Shown here: positions 44,843 through 54,859 of the stretch, one piece after another | Layout: the number at the start of each line of letters is the position of its first letter | How positions within the stretch are numbered: position 1 is the first letter of the stretch | From: an uncultured Bacteroidales bacterium | GTDB taxonomy: Bacteria > Bacteroidota > Bacteroidia > Bacteroidales > P3 | DNA length: 64,000 bases | Assembly: GCA_900315335.1 (NCBI GenBank) | Contig: OMYR01000028.1 | Span: forward strand, 1-64,000 | Direction of reading: 5' to 3' | Notes under the pieces: generated by a model | What the model was told of the DNA's origin: nothing | What the model saw: the letters and a program-made list of their open reading frames with translations, nothing else | Database searches by the model: none | Program-made: the position numbers and the translations under genes

Positions 44843-46048
44843 ATGAACGAAGAAGTTTTTTATAATAACAATCAATCCGACAGAATTGTACTTTCGTTAG
44901 TTGAAGTATTAAATGCGTTGAGCGAAGGTGTGAGACAACAGTTCCCGACATCGTTTTGGATGAAATGTGAAATATCAAAGGTTAATCTTTATCCATATTC
45001 CGGACACGCTTATCCCGAAATAGTTCAAAAGAAAAATCAAACTATTGTTGCTCAAACAAAAGCCATTATTTGGGAGAATGATTTTAATCGAATAAATCAA
45101 AAACTTATAGCGACAACGGGAGAGCAGCTGAAAGACGGTATGAGCATTACTTGCTTGGCAAAGATGAATTTTCATCCGTTGTATGGTCTTTCTCTTATAA
45201 TCACTGATATTGACCCGGATATGGTACTTGGGCAATTGGAAAAAGAACGTTTGGACTGTATCGCTCAATTAAAAAAATATGGAGTGCTTAATCTAAATAG
45301 TACCATGCCTATGGAGGAGTTGCCACAAAGACTTGCCGTTATAAGCGTGCCTTCAAGCAAGGGTTTTAGTGATTTTGTTCAAACACTGGAAGCCAAAAAA
45401 GATAAATACAAGTTTTTTATCAAACTGTTTCCTTCACTATTGCAGGGCGACAAGGCTGCGACCTCTATCATAGATGCTTTGAAAAGTATTGAAGTGGTAA
45501 AAGAATATTTTGATTGCGTGTTGATAATAAGAGGTGGAGGTGGAGACGTGGGGCTTACTTGTTACAACGATTTTGAATTATGCTCAGCCATTGCACATTT
45601 TCCATTGCCTGTGCTTACAGGTATAGGTCATTCGACCAATGTTACTGTTGCTGAAATGGTGGCGTATAAGAATTTTATAACCCCAACGGCTTTGGCAGAA
45701 TTTTTCCTTGATAAGTTTGAGAGTTTTGATAATTCCTTAAACGACATTATCCAAAAGATTAGTAAAGTCTCACATCTTATTTTGAAAGAAGAAGATAAAA
45801 CTATTTCTTATGCTCAAAATATTATTTCAATGAATGCAAAAAATATTATAGATAAAGCAAAAAATGACATAAAAAACGATGAAAAATATCTGCAAGCGAT
45901 AAATCCGATAAACATATTAAAAAAGGGCTACTCAATTACTTTAATTGACGGACGGATTATTAACACTATTAATTTAATTAGTGAAAATAAAAAAATAGAA
46001 ACCATACTTTTTGACGGCAGATTTACTTCGACTATCGATAAAGCATAA
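44843..46048 (+). CDS. xseA: Exodeoxyribonuclease VII large subunit
   Basis: 401 residues. An N-terminal OB-fold (SFWMKCEISKVNLYPYSGHAYPEI) is followed by the catalytic region (RLAVISVPSSKGFSDF, IIRGGGGDVGLTCYNDFELCSAIAHFPLPVLTGIGHSTNVT in conserved order) and a coiled-coil C-terminus with a KGYSITLIDGRII strand. It degrades single-stranded DNA together with XseB. The small subunit gene follows 42 bp downstream. Confidence 0.93.
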   Translation: MNEEVFYNNNQSDRIVLSLVEVLNALSEGVRQQFPTSFWMKCEISKVNLYPYSGHAYPEIVQKKNQTIVAQTKAIIWENDFNRINQKLIATTGEQLKDGMSITCLAKMNFHPLYGLSLIITDIDPDMVLGQLEKERLDCIAQLKKYGVLNLNSTMPMEELPQRLAVISVPSSKGFSDFVQTLEAKKDKYKFFIKLFPSLLQGDKAATSIIDALKSIEVVKEYFDCVLIIRGGGGDVGLTCYNDFELCSAIAHFPLPVLTGIGHSTNVTVAEMVAYKNFITPTALAEFFLDKFESFDNSLNDIIQKISKVSHLILKEEDKTISYAQNIISMNAKNIIDKAKNDIKNDEKYLQAINPINILKKGYSITLIDGRIINTINLISENKKIETILFDGRFTSTIDKA

Positions 46049-46090
46049 AACACGAATTGTATAACATAAAACCAAGCAAAAAATATTAAA

Positions 46091-46294
46091 ATGGAAGAAA
46101 TTACATATACTAAGGCATACGCAGAATTGCAAGAAATAATCAGCAGAATGGAAAACGGACAAATGTCTGTTGATGAGTTAAGCGAGAATATAAAAAAGGC
46201 TACAATGTTGATAGATATCTGCAAGCAGAAACTTAAAAACATCGAAGTAGATGTGAATAAACTGATATTGGATATAGAAAGTAAATTTGCGTAA
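46091..46294 (+). CDS. xseB: Exodeoxyribonuclease VII small subunit
   Basis: 67 residues, normal for the family: ITYTKAYAELQEIISRMENGQMSVDEL followed by a helical tail (ATMLIDICKQKLKNIE). It binds the XseA coiled coil. Same operon as xseA. Confidence 0.9.
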   Translation: MEEITYTKAYAELQEIISRMENGQMSVDELSENIKKATMLIDICKQKLKNIEVDVNKLILDIESKFA

Positions 46295-46304
46295 TCAATA
46301 TTTA

Positions 46305-46462
46305 GTGTAAGAGAAAGGAGAGTAATCTTACCGATTACCCTCCTTAGAATTGTAGTAGGAGCAATTCTTTATAGTTATTAACCTAAAAATATTTTTTTAT
46401 TGAAACGAAATGACGTTATTTGCAAGTAGAAAATTTCGTTTTCATTTCACGTTGCAAAATTA
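46305..46462 (-). ncRNA. Candidate small RNA between convergent xseB and the 46649 gene
   Basis: On the minus strand a good promoter box TAATTTTG (46455-46462), with a TTG about 20 bp further upstream, points into DNA with no annotated gene. The predicted ~140-nt transcript has an AACGAAAT/ATTTCGTT pairing region, an AGAATTG/CAATTCT hairpin and ends in a strong stem AAGGAGGGTAATC / GATTACTCTCCTT (46316-46346) followed by TCTCTT. A 9-codon ORF (MKTKFSTCK) near its 5' end could be a leader peptide. A small regulatory RNA is an inference; it could also be an antisense transcript to xseB. Confidence 0.35.
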
Positions 46463-46544
46463 TAACGGTTTCTAAATTCCTACAATACTTAAAAATGAGT
46501 ATTTTGAAAGATTATTATGATTATTGTATATATAAATAAATTTT

Positions 46545-46592
46545 AAGGTCGCAACCTCTTACCGATTAGTGAAGTGATTGCGACCTTTTCTT
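46545..46592. terminator. Bidirectional terminator
   Basis: AAGGTCGCAA (46545-46554) pairs with TTGCGACCTT (46578-46587), with T-rich flanks on both sides. It ends the minus-strand Asn/Ser-rich protein gene. The loop shares the 12-mer TCTTACCGATTA with the stem-loop at 46316-46346. Confidence 0.8.
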
Positions 46593-46648
46593 TTATCCTT
46601 AAAACCTTATCTTATTTCAGATAAAATTTGTTTGTATTTTTTGTTTTA

Positions 46649-48037
46649 TTATCTGTTTCTACTCATTCTCGGTTGTCTTTGAATGGAAGATGATGACGTG
46701 TTAGAATTTTTTCTGCTGATGTTAGAACTTCTGTTTGAGGAAGATTTTTCATCATTTTTGCTTGTTGTTATTTTTCTTGTAGTTGTGGTAGTGGTGTTGA
46801 TATTGTTACGATTTGAAGAAGAGTTATTATTTATTTGTCGTCTGTTTTGGGAGTTGTTAGTTGATATGGTGTTTGTGTTTCTATTGGTACTGTTGTTTCG
46901 GTTTATGGTAGGCTGATTTGTTCCTCTGTTTAGATTTTGACGATTAATGTTATTGTTTTTCAACTCTCTGTTAGGAGTATTAGTTTGTTTTGTGTTGTTA
47001 TTTCGGTTTATCGTGGAATTTGAATTTATAGTGTTGGAAGAATTGTTTGTGTTAGGACGGGTGAAATTATTACGAACCTTTGAAGCGTCATATTCCTTAT
47101 CAACATTTATTTTAACGTCTTTCAATTCCGAACTTCTGCCGCTTATGGTCTGACCATTATTAAGTGTTATGGTATTAGGGCGTACAGTGGAGCGAGAAAT
47201 GGTTTCTTTGTTGGCATTGTTCTTAGAAAATTCATTTGCAGTCAATCTGTTCCTCTTTATTACATCGTTGTTTTTTGATAAATTCTCATCGGAGAATTTT
47301 ATTGTAGGATTCTTTTGGTTAAATTCCCTTTCCAATTCGTTTCTATTGGAAATATCTTTGAGCATAGACAATTCATCTTTGGTAAAATAATTATCTCTAT
47401 TTACATTATTATAATTGCCTCTTGTTATTGAACTATTGCCATTGGAAGAAGGTATGCTGCTTGAAGAACCTCTGTCAAAAGAAGAGTAAGAACTATTGTA
47501 ATTATAGCGGTTATTCATAACATCGTTGTATCTGTTATCGCTATACCAATCGGAGTGCATATTGTGGTGCGGGTCTCTACGATAATCGTGTCTGTGTCTT
47601 GAACAATATCTTGCATAATAGCCATCGTAATAGCCGTCCATATATCCGTTTCTATAACCGAAACTATAATTGTAACCATAGCGGACACTCCAACCATAAT
47701 ATGTGTAATAGAAATATTCCCAATAATCATCGCAATTGTCTATAACGTCCAAAGCGTATTCTCTTGCAATTAATGAATAACGTATTGCGGAACGATAATT
47801 TCTATAAGCGTATAAATCTTGGGCGTAATTGTTGTAATACATAGCTTTTGAGACTTTGTTTGTCTGCCAAAAGGAATAATAACTTGCAATGTCGTAAGCC
47901 TGGTCAATTATATATGATGTCTGTTCTATGGTTTTACGTGCCTGACGACGGGAATATCTACCTGCTTGTGCGGATATTGATATTAGTGCAAATACTACAA
48001 TCAATAAACTCGTGATTATCTTTTTGTAACTTTTCAT
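46649..48037 (-). CDS. Secreted Tyr-rich, then Asn/Ser/Arg-rich low-complexity protein
   Basis: 462 residues. The signal peptide ends SISAQA. Residues ~30-150 are helical and then very Tyr/Gly-rich (YYTYYGWSVRYGYNYSFGYRNGYMDGYYDGYY pattern spread over the segment). The remaining 300 residues are low-complexity Asn, Ser, Arg and Thr, typical of a disordered or surface-exposed tail. I recognise no enzyme. It is convergent with xseB and divergent from a glucosaminidase gene. Confidence 0.75.
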   Translation of the reverse strand: MKSYKKIITSLLIVVFALISISAQAGRYSRRQARKTIEQTSYIIDQAYDIASYYSFWQTNKVSKAMYYNNYAQDLYAYRNYRSAIRYSLIAREYALDVIDNCDDYWEYFYYTYYGWSVRYGYNYSFGYRNGYMDGYYDGYYARYCSRHRHDYRRDPHHNMHSDWYSDNRYNDVMNNRYNYNSSYSSFDRGSSSSIPSSNGNSSITRGNYNNVNRDNYFTKDELSMLKDISNRNELEREFNQKNPTIKFSDENLSKNNDVIKRNRLTANEFSKNNANKETISRSTVRPNTITLNNGQTISGRSSELKDVKINVDKEYDASKVRNNFTRPNTNNSSNTINSNSTINRNNNTKQTNTPNRELKNNNINRQNLNRGTNQPTINRNNSTNRNTNTISTNNSQNRRQINNNSSSNRNNINTTTTTTRKITTSKNDEKSSSNRSSNISRKNSNTSSSSIQRQPRMSRNR

Positions 48038-48149
48038 TGTTGTTTGTTTTTATTGGTTATTTGCATTTTTACATCTAATCTTATGCCAAAGTTTGAATTT
48101 TTGTTATAATTTCGCAGCATTAAATAAAATAAATAGAATGATAAGTAGT

Positions 48150-48932
48150 ATGAAAAGAGGTTTTTGTTTGTTTTTAACGCTTTTGTGTGCTTTCGTGTCT
48201 ATGGCACAATATAAAAATACGGTAACGGAACAATATATTTTGCAGTATAGAGATATTGCCATTGAGAACGAAAACACTTACGGCATTCCTGCGTGCATAA
48301 CTATGGCACAAGGTATTATAGAATCGGGTAGTGGTAGGAGTTCTTTGGCAAAAGAGAGTAATAACCATTTCGGTATCAAATGCCATTCTTCTTGGCAGGG
48401 CAAACGAACTTATAAGGACGATGATGCGAAAAACGATTGCTTTCGTGTGTATGAGTCTGCCGAAGAATCTTTTGAAGATCACTCAAAATTTTTGGTTAAT
48501 GGCAAAAGATACAAATTTCTTTTTGATTTGGACAAAACGGATTACAAAGGTTGGGCAAAAGGATTGAAACAAGCAGGATATGCCACCAATCCTCAGTATC
48601 CTGAATTGCTTATTAATGTTATTGAAGTCTATGAATTGCAGAATATGAACTCATCTTCTTATTATTTGGTTAAAGATTTGGCGGATAATACCATTAAACA
48701 GCCAACTAAACCGATAGATAATAAGGATAAAACCCCTATAAAAGTAGAGGAGAAGAGCGAAGTAAAGCACAAAAAGTCTTTAATGGAGTATTTGTTCGGC
48801 AATACTAAGTGGTATCAACGTCGCCACGAAACCCCTCAGCAAAGAAAACGTAGAGAAATGGACGAAAAAATCCAAAAGATGATTGACGAAAAAGATGTTC
48901 AACGCCAAGATTTTGAAGTAGAGTTTGAATAA
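48150..48932 (+). CDS. Secreted glucosaminidase-domain protein (FlgJ/LytG-type)
   Basis: 260 residues from MKRGFCLFLTLLCAF; an in-frame ATG at 48138 is possible. A promoter-like TAATTTCG (48107-48114) makes the longest start at 48093 unlikely. The signal peptide ends MAQ. The GH73-type domain contains ITMAQGIIESGSGRSSLAKESNNHFGIKC with the catalytic Glu, then FRVYESAEESFEDHSKFLV and GWAKGLKQAGYATNPQYPELLINVIE. The C-terminus is basic and helical. It cuts the glycan strand of peptidoglycan. Confidence 0.88.
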   Translation: MKRGFCLFLTLLCAFVSMAQYKNTVTEQYILQYRDIAIENENTYGIPACITMAQGIIESGSGRSSLAKESNNHFGIKCHSSWQGKRTYKDDDAKNDCFRVYESAEESFEDHSKFLVNGKRYKFLFDLDKTDYKGWAKGLKQAGYATNPQYPELLINVIEVYELQNMNSSSYYLVKDLADNTIKQPTKPIDNKDKTPIKVEEKSEVKHKKSLMEYLFGNTKWYQRRHETPQQRKRREMDEKIQKMIDEKDVQRQDFEVEFE

Positions 48933-48942
48933 AACAATAAAG

Positions 48943-49015
48943 CATAACACAACAAATTTTTATCGTTTTATGATTGTTTGGTAGAATGGTAAAAATTTGT
49001 TGTGTTATGTTGTTT
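48943..49015 (+). terminator. Long-stem terminator
   Basis: CATAACACAACAAATTTTTA (48943-48962) and its exact reverse complement (48990-49009) form a perfect 20-bp stem, followed by TTGTTTTT. It is unusually long for a terminator and may also protect the mRNA 3' end. Confidence 0.8.
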
Positions 49016-49062
49016 TTATGTTACTTTGACTTTGTTGAATACTTTTATGTAATATCCTTAAA

Positions 49063-49167
49063 ATAGTGTGGGAGATTGGGAAATTAGTGTTAAACACTAA
49101 TAAAATAATGTTAAACATCAGTCCATTAGTTATGGACACTGATTTGTAGATAAGTGATTTTAGTTTT
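49063..49167 (+). repeat. 21-bp repeat array (5 units)
   Basis: Units at 49063, 49084, 49105, 49126 and 49147. Unit 2 contains the perfect dyad TTAGTGTTAAACACTAA. It lies in a 571-bp gap upstream of the large frameshifted gene; apart from the terminator and promoter nothing else is seen there. Confidence 0.75.
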
Positions 49168-49427
49168 TAGATGCTAATAATTATGACACAATAATTATTT
49201 GACAATATTTAATTGAAAGATAAAAATTTATCGTATTACTTTTTTATTAAAATTTGACTTTTTTTGAATATTTTTATATCATTTTTAGTAATTTCCTGAA
49301 ATTATATCCATAAAATCTTCAATTTTTCTGCAAATTTGCACTCGAAAATTTATAATCAGAAAAAATCGAAAACTGAGGCTATATAAGGCTTGCGGAAAAA
49401 AAATCAAAAATTTTCGTTTTTTTTTGT

Positions 49428-49463
49428 AAAAAATTTGTATATTATAAAAAATTTGTATATTTG
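49428..49463 (+). promoter_or_regulatory. Promoter of the large frameshifted gene, with duplicated element
   Basis: AAAAAATTTGTATATT occurs twice, at 49428-49443 and 49446-49461. The second copy runs into TATATTTG (49456-49463), a full -7 box, with TTTG (49434-49437) 18 bp upstream as -33. It places transcription start near 49470 and so supports the ATG at 49504. Confidence 0.65.
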
Positions 49464-49503
49464 TGGCGTAAGGTTTAGTAATAACGCACAAAAACATATA
49501 ATT

Positions 49504-52500
49504 ATGAGCAAGAGTGAAAATTTGATAACGAGCAACCTGATTTGTATCAAGGGTATAAGCAAGAAGATGTCGACTATTCTCAATAAATTGACGATATATG
49601 ATGCACCCGGATTGCGCTCGCGCACTATGACAATAGAGCAAAGAAAAATCTTGGTAGGTAAAGTGAATGACTACTTGACTAATGCAACAAAGGAACAGAA
49701 ACTCACTTTTAACCAAGTTGAAATGTGGGTACGTCAGATAGAGTTTTGGCGTTTGGAAGGCATCAGTCAGGATACCGCATACATTTTTGCTTCTGCCGGA
49801 CTTAGAAGTATATTTGATTTGGCTAAGTGTGATGTTGATAAACTTTACCCCGTACTAAAAAGCCTTGCAGATTCGCAGTTGGCGGATTACGAATTAGATG
49901 ATAAGGATAAGATAAAGAGTTATATTGAAGACGCTAAGAAATTGGCTGCATCTTCTAACCGTTCGATTAGTAGCGATCTTTTCAATATCGGACGCTATTA
50001 TCAACTTGAAAGAAAGATTGATGCAAGTACGGTTAATACCTTTATGCAATTAGGTATCTTTACCGCTGCCGATCTTATTGAGAATTACTCACAGAATACT
50101 ATTGTTGGGGAATACCGCGCATTTGAACGTATTTATAGAAAACTATATACTACCAATCCACCTACTCAAAATCAGTTGTTGCAATACTACAACGCTGCAC
50201 AAGAGTATGTGAAAAATATGACCAATGGAAACGGATACAGTGTTGAAAAGGCAAGAGATATGATTCTTACTCCTGCTGAGGGAGAGAATTGTATAGAAGA
50301 GTGGGGACATTCTCCTGAATATCTTTTCACGTATAAGTCTTCTTATAGTTCAGCTCCGGTAGATAATAACTATAATATTATTAAACAAGGTTTGGAAGAA
50401 CTTGTTATAGACGAATGCGCTCCGCTTCCTTCGACAATTAAGGGAACGGTGTTGTATGATGACGGAATAGGCGGTTCTCCTAATGGTGGATACAAGCCTG
50501 AAAGAGATGTTCGCGTTGAATTAGAGGGATTGATGGTTCCTGTTGTAGATGTGGCACAATCATTGGCTAATCCAACTTGTGTTACTATTGAAAACGTAGA
50601 ATTTACTTTTATTTTGCCGGAGCATTATAACCTAAAAACAACTGTTCAGTTTATATTCTATCTTTATGGCGAAACACATAAGATAAGTTATAACGCATCA
50701 ACTATTCTTGCAAATGTGTCTTCCAATAACGATGGTAGTTTAACCGTAGTTATGCCAGAGCCATTTAGATTGAACGCTTGCACACTTTGTTCGAGAAATG
50801 AGATAAATAAAGATGATGGCGCTCTTCCGAGTGTTAAGTTAATGGGTAATGATGAAAAGAGTGTTCATCTTACTTCCGATACTTTGCCTGAGAGAATTTT
50901 CAATTATTCTATGGTTTGCCGTATGACAAATCCTGATGTGAAAAGTGAGACAGATTACAATAGCGAGTTTAAAGAATCTACACGTTCTCGTATAAGAATG
51001 AGAAGCGCTATAAACATAAGCAAGTACAGAGACGGAGGCTTGAATATTGCTTCTGAACTTGGCTTTGGTTATGTATTAAATATGCAACAGGTTTGGCTTC
51101 CTGACGGATATGCATTGGAGATATGCTTTATTCTCTTGTTTTGGCTCCGGGCGAAGAACAGAGGATTATTATTAATGAATCAACAGATGAATACACTGTT
51201 GAAGACGAAGGCAGCGCAACTGATCGCATAAAGGACACCTATTCACAATCGCAGAGAGACTATGCTTCGGCAGTATTTGAAGGAGCTGTATCTCAAATGT
51301 CAGTCGCGGATTCATCTTCTGCTTATAGATCACGAAGCAGTAGCGGTTCGGGTGGTGCTTTCTTGGGAATATTTGGCGTAAATCACAGCTCTGCTTCTTC
51401 TTTTGGAAGTTCTTCCGCTCACGCAATGCAAAGCGACAATTACAACAATGCTTCAAATGCGGCACAACGTTTTCAAACTAATATCAAAAGTTCCGCAGAA
51501 CGTATGAGCAGTTCTCATAAGCAAGCGGTACGTACAGCAAGAAGCAACGAGAAAGACTCTGTTTCAAGTAAAATTGTAGCAAACCACAATCATTCACACG
51601 TTATGACTGTGCAGTATTGGGAAGTTATGCGTCGCTACAAGATAGAAAGTTGCATCAATGACGTCAATTTGGTTCTCTTTGTGCCTTTCAGCCTTATTGA
51701 TTTTGGTCAAATGTTAAATCTAAATTCCATTGCTGATAATAGTAAATGTAAAGCATTAAGGGAAAATTGGAGAAATATAGTTCGTTACTACGATATTCTA
51801 TATCCAGCATTACCTTATCAATACAGAAAAGGTTTGAATCTATGCCGCAAATATTACAACTTGGAAAGTTTCAAAGTACGAGAAGCAAGTTCAGAAGGAA
51901 TGATCTTTTCGATAAAGGTTAATGGAACTTTTACCTCCTTTGATGATATCACAGCCTCATCTGTAAAGATGATAATGAAAGACGGAAGATGTTTTCATCC
52001 TATATCTGTTACGAGCAATGTTTATAGTATGCCTCTTAGTGAACAAAATACATCTCAATTAACACGTAAATCACTGATCTCACATTTGAAAGAACGTTTC
52101 ATGAATATTCCTCGCGCTCTTGGAGAAAGTTACTACTTTGAGTTTTATTTCATAATCAATGATGACTATACAGTGAATGATATTGTCCGTATTGATATTG
52201 ATCGGTTCTTGCTTTGGGTATGAAGCGACAGCATTTCAATTCCTGAAAGACGAGTCTTGGGCTGGTCTTTTAATTGAAACATTCAAAATGGTTGAGGATA
52301 ATAAGAACACTGACAAAGAGGCGGTCAATGCTGCACATTATAGTCAGATGTTAGATAGTCTTACTATGGAAATCTCACCAAGAGAGATAATGCAGTTGTC
52401 AAATTTAACTATATTCAGTGTCACTCAGACAGGATGGGATAGCGATGTAACATTTGCTGTTGGTGCTTGTAGTGATAGTCATATCACGATTAATGCAATT

Positions 52501-53560
52501 TGTAATCAAAGTTACCTTCCTCCTGATGAACTTCGCGAAATCAATATTACACTTGAACATATCAGAGACAATCGTGTAGATTACTCTCGCCTTGTTTGGG
52601 GTTCACTTTCTACAACTGAATTGGCTCTTATCTTGGATAATTACACAATAGAAAGTGATGACTACACAGCAGCAGACGGAAGAGGTAATGCAGGTAAGGG
52701 TATTCCATTGCTTAACTGTATAGACGTTATGTCGCCTATCGGATTCTATGGCAACTCGCTTATGTTCCCATTCTCTATGCCTAAGGAATTGGCAGAGAGA
52801 ATCGGTAAGACAAGCAAGGAAATTCAGAACAATCTTTACAAGTATCACGCAAATGCATTTCGTGTTCCATCTACAAGCATATCTCTACCAACAAAGGGAA
52901 TGGTTGGCGAGGCAACATTGGGAGAGACGAATGTGAGCGAAAAGATAGACCTTACACGTTTCTGGAATTGGAAAGATTCAGATATAGATCATTTGGATAT
53001 AAGTTCAGAATATATGAATAAGAACTCTATTCTAAATTCTGACAATGCAACAACAATAGATATACAGGCTGCAACACAAGGCGCACCACAAACGGCACAT
53101 ATCAATGCACCGGATTTGGCTTCGGCTTTGTTGAATAGAAAAGATCCTACGTTCAAAGATTTAAGTAGTTTGGTAAATATGAATGATTTACTTAAAAACA
53201 GCAGATACTAATAATTCTAAAAGTCGCGACAAGGCACTTGATGCTCTTAATGCAGGCAATTCAAAGGTACTTGATGTGGCATCATCTTTGGCTTCGGGTT
53301 ATATCACCGGTATTGGAAACGAAGGAATGATAGATAAGGTTGCTGCAGCAACCGATGGTAATCCAGATGCATTCTCAGCAGGATTGCAAGCAGTTTTTGG
53401 TGGTTCAAAAGGTAGTGCTGCGGGCGCAGGTGCAGGTAAAACTACTGATCCTAAAAAAGATTCAAGTGGTGCAACCTCTGGTACTAACGCAGGAGCAGGA
53501 ATGGATAATACTCAGCAACCAGCGAGCAATCCACAAGCAGGGAGCAATCCGAAAGCGTAG
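49504..53560 (+). pseudogene. Very large protein of unknown function split by three frameshifts
   Basis: Four long open frames follow one another: 49504-51231, 51123-52223, 52177-53211, 53183-53560. Protein sequence seems to run on across the breaks (WLPDGYALE then LYSLVLAPGEEQR near 51122; a break near 52200; LL then KTADTNNSKSRDKA at AAAAA near 53193), giving about 1,350 residues if repaired. Residues 1-110 look like a DUF4332/helix-hairpin-helix-type module (LICIKGISKKMSTILNKL, WRLEGISQDTAYIFASAGL). Near 305 a carboxypeptidase-regulatory-like strand begins (STIKGTVLYDDG). A Ser-rich, possibly coiled segment follows (SSSAYRSRSSSGSGG), and the end is Gly/Ala/Asn-rich. No signal peptide. Each later frame also has an ATG at the junction, so four coupled genes, sequencing errors, or real decay are all possible. 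Confidence 0.6.
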
Positions 53561-53613
53561 TTATAAGTAAAAATTAAGTAAAATGATTTCGTAACCATTA
53601 ATATAATAAAGAT

Positions 53614-53880
53614 ATGGCAGGAGAAGTAAAAACCAGTCAAGACGCTCTTTTTGAGGCATTGATTGATATAATAAAAAGTGAGAACAGCCCAGAGATGATG
53701 AAAATCAAACGCAAGCTGCTTGAACGAATAACAAATGAAACGGATATAAAACCAAGTCGTATTCCCGCTCCACGTAATATTACGGAACTTGGCGGTTATT
53801 ACAACTTGTTAGAAAAAATTAGAGATAAAGAAATGCAGAAAAATTTGATAGCATCAGCGTTAGGCTTACCTATTAAATAG
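53614..53880 (+). CDS. Small hypothetical protein (88 aa)
   Basis: A helical, charged protein beginning MAGEVKTSQDALFEALIDIIKSEN, with IPAPRNITELGGYYNLLEKI in the second half. It lies 53 bp after the large gene and directly before the putative structured RNA, so it is probably in the same transcript. Family not recognised. Base use and frame look like real coding sequence. Confidence 0.6.
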   Translation: MAGEVKTSQDALFEALIDIIKSENSPEMMKIKRKLLERITNETDIKPSRIPAPRNITELGGYYNLLEKIRDKEMQKNLIASALGLPIK

Positions 53881-54616
53881 TCGTTAGGCTTTATGGTACG
53901 GCGTCCATGGTGGAAGGCTCCGTGGTCTGTGGTCGGAAGACTGCTTACGCGTCCTTTGAGGGTTCGAGTCCAGAAGCGCGCTGTTCATGAGCGAACGGAG
54001 ATCGAAATCACTTTTCTGTGGAAGGGAAATGAGTAAGTGTAATGGTAACAAGGTATGTTTTTTTCATGTTTTCAAAAGGAAAGTCCCGACGGAACGGAAA
54101 ACCGTGGCTGGGTAACAACGAATGATGATTTGATTTTTACATTACGGAGTGAAACATTCAAAGAAAAGGGAACGAAAACAGTTGTGGTAAGTGTTCGGCT
54201 TATGGTAGGGAGTACAGTGTTTTGGGTTGGAACGTATTTTGGCAACAAGATGTTAGTACAATTTATGCAAAGGAAACCGAGAGTGATGACCTGTTTAATA
54301 GCTTGATGTATTTGGAGGTTAGAGGTAGTACATGTTCTACGGAGCAAACTTAATTTAGCATTTGAAACGGATAGTGAGTCAGTCCTTATGTATAGCGTTA
54401 CGACTTTTACGTTACTTGGGATAGTTTTTTCGAGACGAATAGACATGGTTAGTCAGTAGGTAGTTGGCCTTAGGAACATAGGCATTCGGTTGTCGTCAAG
54501 GCGCTGTTTTGTCGGATCGAAGTAGCGATGATTGTGCAGATTAGAGTACGGTAGATGGCCTTTGGTATGCCCTAAATGATGCGTGGGAGTTCATCATATT
54601 GAACTCCCTTTTTTTT
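53881..54616 (+). ncRNA. Candidate large structured RNA (~0.7 kb)
   Basis: Directly after the 88-aa ORF stop the sequence changes: visibly richer in G and C than the surrounding genes and gaps, with many G-rich GGTA and GTGG runs and no convincing protein frame. Local hairpins are visible, for example ACGG-AAAA-CCGT (near 54097), GTAG...CTAC around ACATGT (near 54327) and GTTC...GAAC (near 53982). The block ends in a strong terminator. G+C-rich non-coding islands in A/T-rich genomes are typical of structured RNA. The direct repeat CGTTAGGCTT (53858 and 53882) joins it to the upstream ORF. Decayed coding DNA remains possible; frames at 54055-54306 (plus) and 54072-54446 (minus) are open but look unlike proteins. 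Confidence 0.45.
54585..54616 (+). terminator. Rho-independent terminator ending the RNA candidate
   Basis: GGGAGTTCA (54585-54593) pairs with TGAACTCCC (54600-54608), followed by eight T. Confidence 0.92.
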
Positions 54617-54674
54617 GTTTCTTTATGCATTAACATTAAGCAACGTTGATTTTTGATATTATTGTGAAATAATA

Positions 54675-54758
54675 TTAATAAAACTCACTAATAAATTGGT
54701 GTTAAATATTAGCAAAATAGTGTTAAACACTAATAAAATAATGTTTAACATCAGTAAA
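54675..54758 (+). repeat. 21-bp repeat array (4 units)
   Basis: Units at 54675, 54696, 54717 and 54738 with cores such as TAGTGTTAAACACTAAT and TAATGTTTAACATCAGT. It lies between the RNA candidate and the kamE terminator. Confidence 0.75.
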
Positions 54759-54802
54759 GCGATAAGCCGTAATAATTGAAACAAATCTGTATCGGTAAAA
54801 GA

Positions 54803-54850
54803 AAAGAGGCATAAATGATGAAAAATATTTATGCCTCTTTGAATTTATGT
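54803..54850 (-). terminator. kamDE terminator
   Basis: AAAGAGGCATAAAT (54803-54816) is the exact reverse complement of 54837-54850; on the minus strand it is followed by TCTTTT. About 10 bp after the kamE stop. Confidence 0.9.
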
Positions 54851-54859
54851 ATAGTTTAA

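Noticed and set aside
46683..47390. Leu/Val-rich plus-strand ORFs
   Set aside because: They are shadows of the Asn/Ser-rich minus-strand coding sequence.
53930..53985. tRNA-like GGTTCGAGTCC T-arm motif
   Set aside because: Flanking bases do not form a T stem (GAGGG versus CCAGA), and no 5' acceptor partner or D arm is found, so it is not called a tRNA.
54055..54446. Open frames on both strands inside the RNA candidate (83 and 124 codons)
   Set aside because: Translations look unlike proteins, lack a start context, and overlap each other antisense.
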